This document shows positions 1-6,991 of a DNA stretch of 34,567 nucleotides, one piece after another. This stretch comes from an uncultured Paraglaciecola sp. (lineage in GTDB: Bacteria > Pseudomonadota > Gammaproteobacteria > Enterobacterales > Alteromonadaceae). The position numbers and the translations under genes are program-made. Below the pieces are notes generated by a model. The model was not told the origin of the DNA and searched no databases. It saw only the letters and a program-made list of their open reading frames with translations. Positions within the stretch are counted from its first letter, which is position 1, and the number at the start of each line of letters is the position of its first letter. Location: positions 1 through 34,567 of the forward strand of contig NZ_CAJWCF010000051.1 in NCBI RefSeq assembly GCF_913020055.1. Reading direction: 5' to 3'.

Positions 1-62
1 AGAAAGATAAGCCATCCCTTAATTTAACTGACGTAGAGCTTAACGCTATGATCGTTGCTTAA
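1..62 (+). CDS. C-terminal tail of an unidentified gene (partial)
   Basis: One reading frame is open from base 3 to a TAA at 60-62 and gives a short tail ending LTDVELNAMIVA. The LTD-hydrophobic-E/N-A spacing resembles the ends of small haem or helical domains, but 19 residues are too few to assign a family. The gene would enter from the left on the plus strand, convergent with feoB. Bases 63-300 hold no gene that I can see, only AT-rich sequence. The call rests only on the open frame at the window edge. Confidence 0.3.
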   Translation, partial: KDKPSLNLTDVELNAMIVA

Positions 63-300
63 GCAGATCTGGGGTTACCTATTATTTATTTAGACTACCA
101 GTTACTATTCTGAATGTCTCCTGATCGCTCAAACCTGAAGTAAACGAAAACACAGATACGTCCGCAATGGTGACGAAGCGGAACAATTATTGAGTTGAAA
201 TTCCATAGCTTTAATACCAACTAAAAATATCTAACTATATTAAGAAATATCAAACATTATTATAAATTATCAAACTTATTATCGTCGGACAGTAAATCGA

Positions 301-2115
301 TTATATAACGCTAGCAGCGATCCAAGCGATAATATAAGCAAGCAGTCCGTAACAAACGAACAACCCCCAGGCTATTTTACCGCTACCTGTTTCACCTTTG
401 ATGGTGGCGACAGTAGCAACACATTGCAGAGCCACAACATAAAATAACATCAGCCCAATTCCGGCACCAAGGGTTAGTCCATCAGCTTGAATATTAGCAG
501 CTAACCCGGCTATATTTTCATCTGCGCCTTCAATTCCAAATAATGTACCAAGGGCACCAACAAATACTTCGCGGGCTAAAAACGAGACTAATATCGCCAC
601 ACCATAACGCCAATCTAAGCCTAGTGGTTCAAATATTGGTTCAATCCACTGCCCTAACGCCGCTAAATATGAAGACTGTAAGTCACCATTTTGCGGAAAA
701 TAACCTAAAACCCATATAACTACCGATACCATAAAAATAACTGGTGCTGCCCTTCTGATAAACTGCTTAGCACTAGTTAAGACTCTGTGGATAAGTGGTT
801 TCCAGTGGGGTAAACGATAAGTCGGCAACTCTAAAATAAAAGGCATTTCTGCTTTATCTTTATCTAAATCAGTCAATTTAGTCAGCAATGTACTCACTAA
901 TAATGCGGTGGCGATACCAATAAAATACAAAATAAAGAAGGTAATACCCTGTAGGTTTAATAATCCACCAAGATATTTTGTGTCGGGAATGAGAACAGCA
1001 ATTAACAAAGCATACACAGGCAAACGAGCGGAGCATGACATCAATGGAATAGTCATCATTGTTATCAGACGCTTACGGGGTGACTCTATGGTGCGTGCGG
1101 CCATGATTGCAGGTATCGCGCAAGCATGCCCTGACAAATAAGGAATAAAACTTCTACCAGACAGTCCAAAGTAACTGAGTGGTTTATGGCAAATTAATGC
1201 TGCTCTGGCTAAATAGCCACTGTCTTCAAGCAAACCAATGATCAAAGTAAGCACCATTATCTGAGGTACAAAAACTAAAAATGAACCTACCCCGCCAAAC
1301 ATAGCATCGGTAACAAAATCGTTGACTACACCAGCTGGAATTACCTGACTACTCAACATAGCCAGCTCAGTCATAACAGTCTCAACTCCATCCATTAATG
1401 GACTGGCCCAAGTGAAAATACTTTGGAACAACAAAAACATGATGCTTAAAAATATCAAACCACCAAACACGCTGTTTAACAAAAAATCATCGATTCTATT
1501 TTGTTGCTTTAATACCACATCAGCTTTAATACCATAACGGGCAGACAACTCTCGGCTGATTTCTAGCAATGAACTTTGTGGAGCGTTATTTTTAATTGGT
1601 ACAAAATCTTGTGGATGTTTAGCCGCATCAATGAGGCCCAACTTAAATTCATGTAAACCAATTAAGGTTTTGGCTGACAGCGCATATACGGCACAACCAA
1701 GATCTGCGGCTAATTTATCAGTATCAATTTGATGGCCAAATCGTTGTACTTCATCAATCATATTTAGTGCAAAAATCACACCTTTGTTATGTTCAAAAGC
1801 CAAATCTCTGACTTGAAGACCAAACACTAAACTTCTTTCTAATCGAGTCGCATCTAAATTACACACTATTAACGATGTATCATCATTGTGCATCGCTTCA
1901 TGTAACTTTTCGATGGCAAGTTCTTCATCTTTCGACAAACTCTTTAATGAATAGGTACCGGGATAATCGACTAATTGGTATTCGTCGAACTTACCACTTT
2001 TCAATTCAACGGTCACACCAGGAAAATTTGCTACTTTTTGGCGCATACCTGTTAATTGGTTAAACAGTAAACTCTTACCAGAATTGGGTTTACCAACCAA
2101 GATGATATTTTTCAT
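301..2115 (-). CDS. feoB: Ferrous iron transporter FeoB (compact form)
   Basis: Inner-membrane Fe(II) transporter with an N-terminal G-protein domain. The GTPase motifs are visible: G1 GKPNSGKS at 8-15, the G2 threonine T35 in NFPGVTV, G3 DYPG at 50-53 and G4 NMID at 118-121. A short helical linker follows, then a polytopic membrane part from about residue 215. It carries the two Gate-type segments, GGVGSFLVFVPQI and MSCSARLPVY. At 604 residues it is much shorter than E. coli FeoB (about 770). The linker after the G domain is short and there is no cytoplasmic C-terminal tail. ATG start at 2113-2115. It lies 108 bases downstream of feoA on the same strand, so the two probably share the Fur-controlled promoter upstream of feoA. 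No feoC is seen. Confidence 0.96.
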   Translation of the reverse strand: MKNIILVGKPNSGKSLLFNQLTGMRQKVANFPGVTVELKSGKFDEYQLVDYPGTYSLKSLSKDEELAIEKLHEAMHNDDTSLIVCNLDATRLERSLVFGLQVRDLAFEHNKGVIFALNMIDEVQRFGHQIDTDKLAADLGCAVYALSAKTLIGLHEFKLGLIDAAKHPQDFVPIKNNAPQSSLLEISRELSARYGIKADVVLKQQNRIDDFLLNSVFGGLIFLSIMFLLFQSIFTWASPLMDGVETVMTELAMLSSQVIPAGVVNDFVTDAMFGGVGSFLVFVPQIMVLTLIIGLLEDSGYLARAALICHKPLSYFGLSGRSFIPYLSGHACAIPAIMAARTIESPRKRLITMMTIPLMSCSARLPVYALLIAVLIPDTKYLGGLLNLQGITFFILYFIGIATALLVSTLLTKLTDLDKDKAEMPFILELPTYRLPHWKPLIHRVLTSAKQFIRRAAPVIFMVSVVIWVLGYFPQNGDLQSSYLAALGQWIEPIFEPLGLDWRYGVAILVSFLAREVFVGALGTLFGIEGADENIAGLAANIQADGLTLGAGIGLMLFYVVALQCVATVATIKGETGSGKIAWGLFVCYGLLAYIIAWIAASVI

Positions 2116-2223
2116 TGGACTCTTTTTAGAAATAAGAATAGTTGGGCGTTGGTTCTCTTAGGAAGCAACAAATAGCAATATTGAACATTTGCCAAAGATC
2201 TGCAGAACTGCGAACTTCACACA

Positions 2224-2460
2224 TCAGCTTAAAGCCAAACTAATATTGATACGATTAGCAATATTTTGTTCTAAAGAATAAACACAATCACCAACCTGCA
2301 AGACTAAGGGGCCTTTCAAAGGGCTGCGACGTAAACATTGAATAGCCTGACCAACGGCAAAGCCCATTTCATTTAGACGATCAAATACTGCAGGCACTAT
2401 ACTTGGATCGAGACTATCGATTAATGCAGTTTGTTTATTTTTAATTTCCCAGAGGGTCAT
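2224..2460 (-). CDS. feoA: FeoA family ferrous iron transport protein
   Basis: A 78-residue protein of the FeoA/SH3-like family, a small cytoplasmic partner of FeoB. The diagnostic core is LNEMGFAVGQAIQCLRRSPLKGPLVLQVGDCVYSL, the usual G-hydrophobic-x-G-x-x-hydrophobic arrangement of a beta barrel. The N-terminus (MTLWEIKNKQ) fits the family's short lead. The start is the ATG at 2458-2460 and the length is usual for the family (75-85). It is the first gene of the feoAB operon. A candidate Fur box lies about 28-50 bases upstream of the start. Confidence 0.93.
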   Translation of the reverse strand: MTLWEIKNKQTALIDSLDPSIVPAVFDRLNEMGFAVGQAIQCLRRSPLKGPLVLQVGDCVYSLEQNIANRINISLALS

Positions 2461-2487
2461 ACAACTACCAGACTAAACAGCGTAAAT

Positions 2488-2510
2488 ACAAACGATTATC
2501 ATTTATATCA
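2488..2510 (-). promoter_or_regulatory. Candidate Fur box upstream of feoA
   Basis: On the minus strand, AATGATAATCGTT matches the core of the 19-bp Fur consensus (AATGATAATCATT) at all but one of these 13 positions, and about 12 of 19 positions match overall. A second ATGATAT element lies directly upstream. It sits 28-50 bases before the feoA ATG, where a repressor would cover the promoter. Iron-dependent repression of feo by Fur is well established in Enterobacteria and assumed here. Confidence 0.5.
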
Positions 2511-2516
2511 TTTTAA

Positions 2517-2551
2517 ACAACCGCTGTGCAACCTAACAGATTGCAAAGCGG
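2517..2551 (-). terminator. Rho-independent terminator after DAHP synthase
   Basis: An 11-bp inverted repeat with one mismatch (CCGCTGTGCAA at 2521-2531, TTGCAAAGCGG at 2541-2551) has a 9-base loop and lies 17 bases past the DAHP synthase stop. On the minus strand the stem is followed by TTGTTT. It separates the DAHP synthase transcript from the Fur site and promoter of feoAB. Confidence 0.7.
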
Positions 2552-2568
2552 CATATTTTTAGTCTAAT

Positions 2569-3912
2569 TTATGCATTGCGCAAATGGTCGGCAACCAAAA
2601 AGGCCATTTCTAGTACTTGGTCAGCATTTAAACGGGGATCGCATTGGGTTTTATAGGCTTGTGCTAAGTCGTCATCACTTATTTGATAAGCACCACCAGT
2701 GCACTCAGTTACATGCTGTCCAGTCATTTCTAAGTGAATACCACCAGCGTGAGTACCTTCAGCTTTGTGGGCTGCAAAAAACTGTTGAATTTCACGCAAA
2801 ATAGCGTCGAAGTTACGAGTTTTATAACCACTTGACGCTTTAAAAGTATTGCCATGCATTGGATCAGAACTCCACACTACTTTACGGCCTTCTTGTTTTA
2901 CGCGGCGTAAAAGCTTAGGTAAGTGCTTCTCGAGATTATCGGCCCCCATACGGGTTATCAATGTCAGTCGACCAGCATCATTAGTTGGGTTAAGTGCATC
3001 AATCAGCTGAATGAGTTCATCTTCTTGCATACTCGGGCCTACTTTGACACCGATAGGATTATGAATACCGCGGAAAAACTCCAAATGAGCATGATCGAGT
3101 TGACGAGTACGTTCACCAATCCACAACATATGCGCTGAACAGTTGTACCAATTTCCGGTTAATGTATCGACTCGGGTTAACGCTTGCTCGTAATTAAGTA
3201 ACAAAGCTTCGTGTGAGGTATACAAACTAGTTTCATGCAAAACAGGCGTGTTGCTTGAATTAATCCCCATGACACTCATAAATTCTAATGAATCTTGAAT
3301 TCGCTTAGCTAGATCATGGTAACGACCTTTTAAAGGGTTATTTTCCACAAAAGCCATATTCCAGCGATTCACTTCATGTAAATCGGCCAAACCACCCTGC
3401 GCAAAAGCTCGCAATAAATTCAGCGTAGATGCGCCACGATGATAGGCTTCAATCATCCGCTGAGGATCAGGCCTACGTGATGCTTCAGTAAACTCAAAAC
3501 TGTTAATAATATCGCCACGATAGCTAGGCAACGATACCCCATCAATAGTTTCAAAGTCGCCAGAACGAGGCTTTGCATATTGCCCTGCCATACGTGCGAC
3601 TTTAGTGACCGGACAACGACCCGCATAGGTCAACACTATGGCCATTTGCAAAATAACTTTAAAAGTATCGCGAATTTTGGGTGCGTTAAATTCATCAAAC
3701 GATTCAGCGCAATCACCACCCTGCAACAAAAACCCCTTGCCTTCAGCCACATCACCTAACTGCTTATACAGATCACGGGTTTCAGCAGCAAACACTAGCG
3801 GCGGATAACTGCCAAGAGTACCTTCAACCTGTTTAAGGTGTTGTTTATCTTCATAGGTAGGTTGTTGCAATATCGGCTTTGAACGCCAACTATCTGGTTG
3901 CCAGTGGCTCAC
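2569..3912 (-). CDS. Class II 3-deoxy-7-phosphoheptulonate (DAHP) synthase
   Basis: First enzyme of the shikimate pathway. It condenses phosphoenolpyruvate and erythrose 4-phosphate to DAHP in the cytoplasm. The 447-residue length and sequence fit the class II (plant-type, AroA-II) family, not the AroFGH class I family. Visible motifs are GGDCAESF at 65-72 (C68 is the expected metal-ligand cysteine), the [10 protein letters not shown] segment, the [11 protein letters not shown] histidine and [12 protein letters not shown] near the C-terminus, which holds the acidic metal ligand. The start codon is GTG at 3910-3912, preceded by AAGGA at good spacing. It is a single-gene unit with its own terminator. 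A pair of 10-bp tandem repeats lies in its upstream region. Regulation is not visible. Confidence 0.95.
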   Translation of the reverse strand: MSHWQPDSWRSKPILQQPTYEDKQHLKQVEGTLGSYPPLVFAAETRDLYKQLGDVAEGKGFLLQGGDCAESFDEFNAPKIRDTFKVILQMAIVLTYAGRCPVTKVARMAGQYAKPRSGDFETIDGVSLPSYRGDIINSFEFTEASRRPDPQRMIEAYHRGASTLNLLRAFAQGGLADLHEVNRWNMAFVENNPLKGRYHDLAKRIQDSLEFMSVMGINSSNTPVLHETSLYTSHEALLLNYEQALTRVDTLTGNWYNCSAHMLWIGERTRQLDHAHLEFFRGIHNPIGVKVGPSMQEDELIQLIDALNPTNDAGRLTLITRMGADNLEKHLPKLLRRVKQEGRKVVWSSDPMHGNTFKASSGYKTRNFDAILREIQQFFAAHKAEGTHAGGIHLEMTGQHVTECTGGAYQISDDDLAQAYKTQCDPRLNADQVLEMAFLVADHLRNA

Positions 3913-3928
3913 GGTTTTTCCTTTTCAA

Positions 3929-3950
3929 TAGGTATAAGTGTAGGTATAAG
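3929..3950. repeat. Tandem TAGGTATAAG repeat upstream of DAHP synthase
   Basis: TAGGTATAAG occurs at 3929-3938 and again at 3941-3950, a 12-base period, 17-38 bases before the DAHP synthase GTG. It may be a regulator site or simple duplication. No known operator is recognised. Confidence 0.4.
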
Positions 3951-4055
3951 GTAGTCGATTAATAAACGAACCGACAATCTGCTACGGGAATTTAGAGCGA
4001 AAGACTATAAATTTCAATCACAAAGGTGTTTATTCTTAAATTATATATGGATAAC

Positions 4056-4532
4056 TTATGGTTGAGTTGATTTAAGGTGTTGCACAAAGCCATCAGCACC
4101 TTGTTCAATTAAATCTAAAACATATTCAAAACCGCGCTTCCCGCCGTAATAAGGGTCTGGCACTTCCTGTTCTTCAGATTGACTAAAACTTAAAAGCAAC
4201 GCTACTTTGTGTTGAAATTCTTCAGGGCAAATTTCCAAAAGATTAGCCACGTTTGCGTTATCCATTGCCAAAACATAATCATATTTTTCAAAGTCTTGCT
4301 CTACTACCTTACGACATCTTAAGCCTTTAAAACTATAACCTCGCTCCTCGCCCACAGCCTGCGAACGTTTATCAGGCGCTGCCCCTTTGTGATAACCAGC
4401 TGTACCAGCTGAGTCAATTTCGATAGTTAACGCGTGGTCTGTGGCCTTTTTCTTAAACACTGCTTCAGCACTGGGCGAACGGCATATGTTACCCAAACAA
4501 ACAAAAAGCACCGAAGGTGTATTAATTGACAT
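4056..4532 (-). CDS. Low-molecular-weight protein tyrosine phosphatase
   Basis: Cytoplasmic phosphatase of the LMW-PTP family, 158 residues from the chosen start. The CX5R phosphate loop is CLGNICRS, with nucleophile C12 and R18. The general acid lies in DPYYGG (D126-P127-Y128), the expected C-terminal DP[YF] motif. I chose the ATG at 4530-4532 because its product begins MSINTPSVLFVCLG, as is typical. A longer frame to 4574 adds 14 residues that overlap the divergent pepE upstream region. The physiological substrate cannot be told from sequence. No exopolysaccharide kinase (wzc type) is adjacent, so this looks like the housekeeping form. It is divergent from pepE. Confidence 0.92.
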   Translation of the reverse strand: MSINTPSVLFVCLGNICRSPSAEAVFKKKATDHALTIEIDSAGTAGYHKGAAPDKRSQAVGEERGYSFKGLRCRKVVEQDFEKYDYVLAMDNANVANLLEICPEEFQHKVALLLSFSQSEEQEVPDPYYGGKRGFEYVLDLIEQGADGFVQHLKSTQP

Positions 4533-4629
4533 GATGAAACCTAAATTATGATTGGTGGATTTTCCCCTAGGCAAAGTATTCTATCTGTCTATAATTGTTC
4601 GTCTAGTGGTAATAGGGATTAATTTAAAA

Positions 4630-5334
4630 ATGAATGCACAAGTACTGATGTTAAGTAGTTCTCGAGTGGGCACTGAAGATTATCTGCAGCATGCTTTGCC
4701 CATGCTAAATAATTTTTTACCCGAAATAACAGAACTGCTGTTTATTCCATTTGCTGGTGTATCAGTCAGCTGGGATGACTACACTACGAAAGTACAAGAA
4801 GCCCTACCCGATTATCAAATAAAGGGCATTCATCAATTCTCAAATGCCTCACAGGCATTAGAAACAGCGCAAGCCATAGTAGTAGGCGGTGGTAACACTT
4901 TTAATCTACTCAATGAACTGTATCAGCAAAACTTATTAGAGACGGTAAAAAAACACGTCAGCCAAGGCACACCTTATGTGGGCTGGAGCGCTGGTTCAAA
5001 TATCTGTGGTAATAGTATTCGCACCACTAACGATATGCCTATCATACAACCACCCAGTTTTGATGCACTGAACTTAGTGCCATTTCAACTCAACCCACAC
5101 TACACCGACTACCAACCACCTGGTCACAACGGTGAAACTAGGGCCCAGCGTATTGAGGAGTTTTGTATTTTAAACCCTATGATGCCTGTTATTGGTATTC
5201 GTGAAGGCAGTGCCTTGTTGTTGCAAGGTGACTCGTTGGTCTTAAAAGGAGAATTAGATGGTGTGGCATTTGAGGGGATATCTCAGAGTGTGATTAAGCC
5301 AGATCAAAACTTAAGTATGTATTTAGAGCTTTGA
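4630..5334 (+). CDS. pepE: Peptidase E, alpha-aspartyl dipeptidase
   Basis: Cytoplasmic serine dipeptidase that hydrolyses dipeptides with an N-terminal aspartate (family S51). From the ATG at 4630 the product is 234 residues. S120 in GWSAGSN, D135 in RTTNDMP and H157 in NPHYTD fall at the numbers known for Salmonella PepE (Ser120, Asp135, His157). VGGGNTF at 85-91 and the GETRAQRIEE segment are also conserved. The open frame extends upstream to 4552, but that extension is not family-like and overlaps the divergent phosphatase start. AGGGAT lies upstream of the chosen ATG. It is a single gene. Confidence 0.95.
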   Translation: MNAQVLMLSSSRVGTEDYLQHALPMLNNFLPEITELLFIPFAGVSVSWDDYTTKVQEALPDYQIKGIHQFSNASQALETAQAIVVGGGNTFNLLNELYQQNLLETVKKHVSQGTPYVGWSAGSNICGNSIRTTNDMPIIQPPSFDALNLVPFQLNPHYTDYQPPGHNGETRAQRIEEFCILNPMMPVIGIREGSALLLQGDSLVLKGELDGVAFEGISQSVIKPDQNLSMYLEL

Positions 5335-5368
5335 TTTTGGTTCAAGACCTCAATTTGGAAGCTTTCTT

Positions 5369-5677
5369 TTATTGGAATATGTATTTAATTTGTCCTGGAC
5401 TTAACAGTTCGTTGTAAGTTGCACTGTTACTCCAAATCCCATTGATTTGACTGGCTTGATAAGCACCTATAATAAATTGTTCATCATTAACGGAGTTTTC
5501 TCCATTTAAGGCATCAACCGCCGTCATCGCATAATTTCTAACAATCTCCTGCCAATTCAGTATTCCAATTCGACACTTGAATACCAATAAACACTCCAAA
5601 AATCACGATTAACAAGTCTAAAAAAACGCAAACCAACTTTGCTCTTTTACATGTTTGGTGAAGGAGCGTAGAAGCAT
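5369..5677 (-). pseudogene. Remnant of a DUF6090-like small membrane protein
   Basis: Reading from the ATG at 5675-5677 (AAGGGATG lies just upstream as a ribosome site) gives MLLRSFTKHVKEQSWFAF and then a stop. One base further in phase it continues as LDLLIVIFGVFIGIQVSNWN, the characteristic single membrane helix of this family. The break is in a run of seven T (plus-strand A run 5620-5626) where eight would keep the frame. That frame stops soon after, and a third frame encodes IVRNYAMTAVDALNGENSV to FIIGAYQASQINGIWSNSAT and ends at 5369. The central coiled region is largely missing and the end is short. I see at least two frameshifts and an internal deletion. The family assignment is from memory of similar proteins, so it is moderate. 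Confidence 0.65.
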
Positions 5678-5990
5678 TGTTTAATCATCCCTTGATAGAG
5701 TTTTCTTACGAGCAATTAACCACTTTTCAGCCATGATATCGAGTCTAAAAATCAATCTATCTTGCATGTTTTTTTTCACGGGTGTGCTGTGTAAATATTC
5801 TCGCTGTACCTATTACTACCGAGTTCCGCATCAATGGCTAAGCATCAGCGTTGAGTATTAGTTAATTGTATCTTTTAGAAGTAGAAAAACGGCATCTCTG
5901 TTTAGAGTTGGATAAACGAGAATAAACATATATCTAAATAAAAGCATCCGCATCATCAGCAAGGCTTAGGCTTAAATTCATCGAGTGAAA
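5678..5990. other. Gene-free stretch between two pseudogenes
   Basis: There is no convincing open frame on either strand. The bases just left of 5700 supply the ribosome site of the minus-strand remnant. The rest shows no hairpin with a T run, no repeat and no recognised operator. It may include eroded flanking sequence of the neighbouring broken genes. Confidence 0.5.
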
Positions 5991-6920
5991 CTATTTTTCC
6001 GAAGGTTGCTTTAGCTCAGGCTGTTTTTGTAAATATTTAGTCAAATCAACATTATATTTCTGATAACTCATATCAATTTCGCTTATATAGGGGTTATTAA
6101 GCTCAATGAGCTGGCGATTAGCTAATCCAACCAACTTAATACTGTCTAGAAAGAGTTCATGCCACAATTCATTGAAGCTACCATCTTCGTAAGCCCGCTC
6201 TAAGCCTGTCATAATTCGTTGAGCATTCACTTTATTATCTTTATTAGTGATAAAAAAGCGGGGCAATGGATAATAAAAAGCAATACAAGGTTCAATTCGT
6301 AAATCAGGAAGTTGCGAACGCCTGATTTCCCATTCTGTTTCTATCTCGTTGACACCTCGAAAAAAAGCATCAATCCGCCCCATACTAACCATCTCAAACA
6401 TTTTGTCATAATTGCTAATTTTATAAACATTTAAGCCATTTGCACTCAATATATCGCCATCCAACCAGCCAATACCTTGCACAATTGACATTTTAAATTT
6501 AATAGACGCCAATGTTTGGGTTGAGCAGTATCGAGATTGCTGACCATCTCGAATAAAAGCTACACGATAGCCGGCTACACCACGATCAATGGGAAAGGGA
6601 ATGGCTAAAAAACGCTGTGCAATCTCATTAGTCATAGAAGCTTTAAAGAAAAAATTTGACTCTGACTGTTGTTCCATCTGACGTAATATACGCCCAACAT
6701 TGACCCCATTATAGGTCGCATTGAGCTCATAATCGCCATACTCAGCTTTGGTTTTCTCCAAAGCCAATTCTAGTACTTTTTTAACCTACACAAAACGTCT
6801 ATCAATCGAGGTTTCCGCCCCTTTAAACGAAAATACAGTTTTGGCGACAGCGGAGTAACTTAAACACAATGTGATAATACAAATTATTTTGAACTGCAAT
6901 TTTACTATAACCTTCTTCAT
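5991..6920 (-). pseudogene. Periplasmic substrate-binding-like protein with in-frame TAG
   Basis: From the ATG at 6918-6920 the frame gives a signal peptide (MKKVIVKLQF to LSYSAVA, about 26 residues), then KTVFSFKGAETSIDRRFV, a TAG at 6786-6788 (codon 45), and then VKKVLELALEKTKAEYGDYEL in the same frame to the stop at 5991. The body resembles the amino-acid ABC-transporter binding-protein fold (SBP_bac_3-like; F-F-R-G and N-x-x-E-x-x-W segments). It belongs to the orphan periplasmic proteins common in Alteromonadales. The motif before the break (Y/F-V-Y-hydrophobic) suggests a tyrosine or similar codon was lost. After the TAG there is no nearby ATG; only a TTG at 6765-6767 opens the rest, without a signal peptide. 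A functional secreted product is therefore unlikely without readthrough. Confidence 0.8.
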
Positions 6921-6991
6921 ATCAGCTAATAAATATGAATGAGACTTCTGCCTAATACAAGATTATTCATAATAATTCGCCGTCAATAGGT

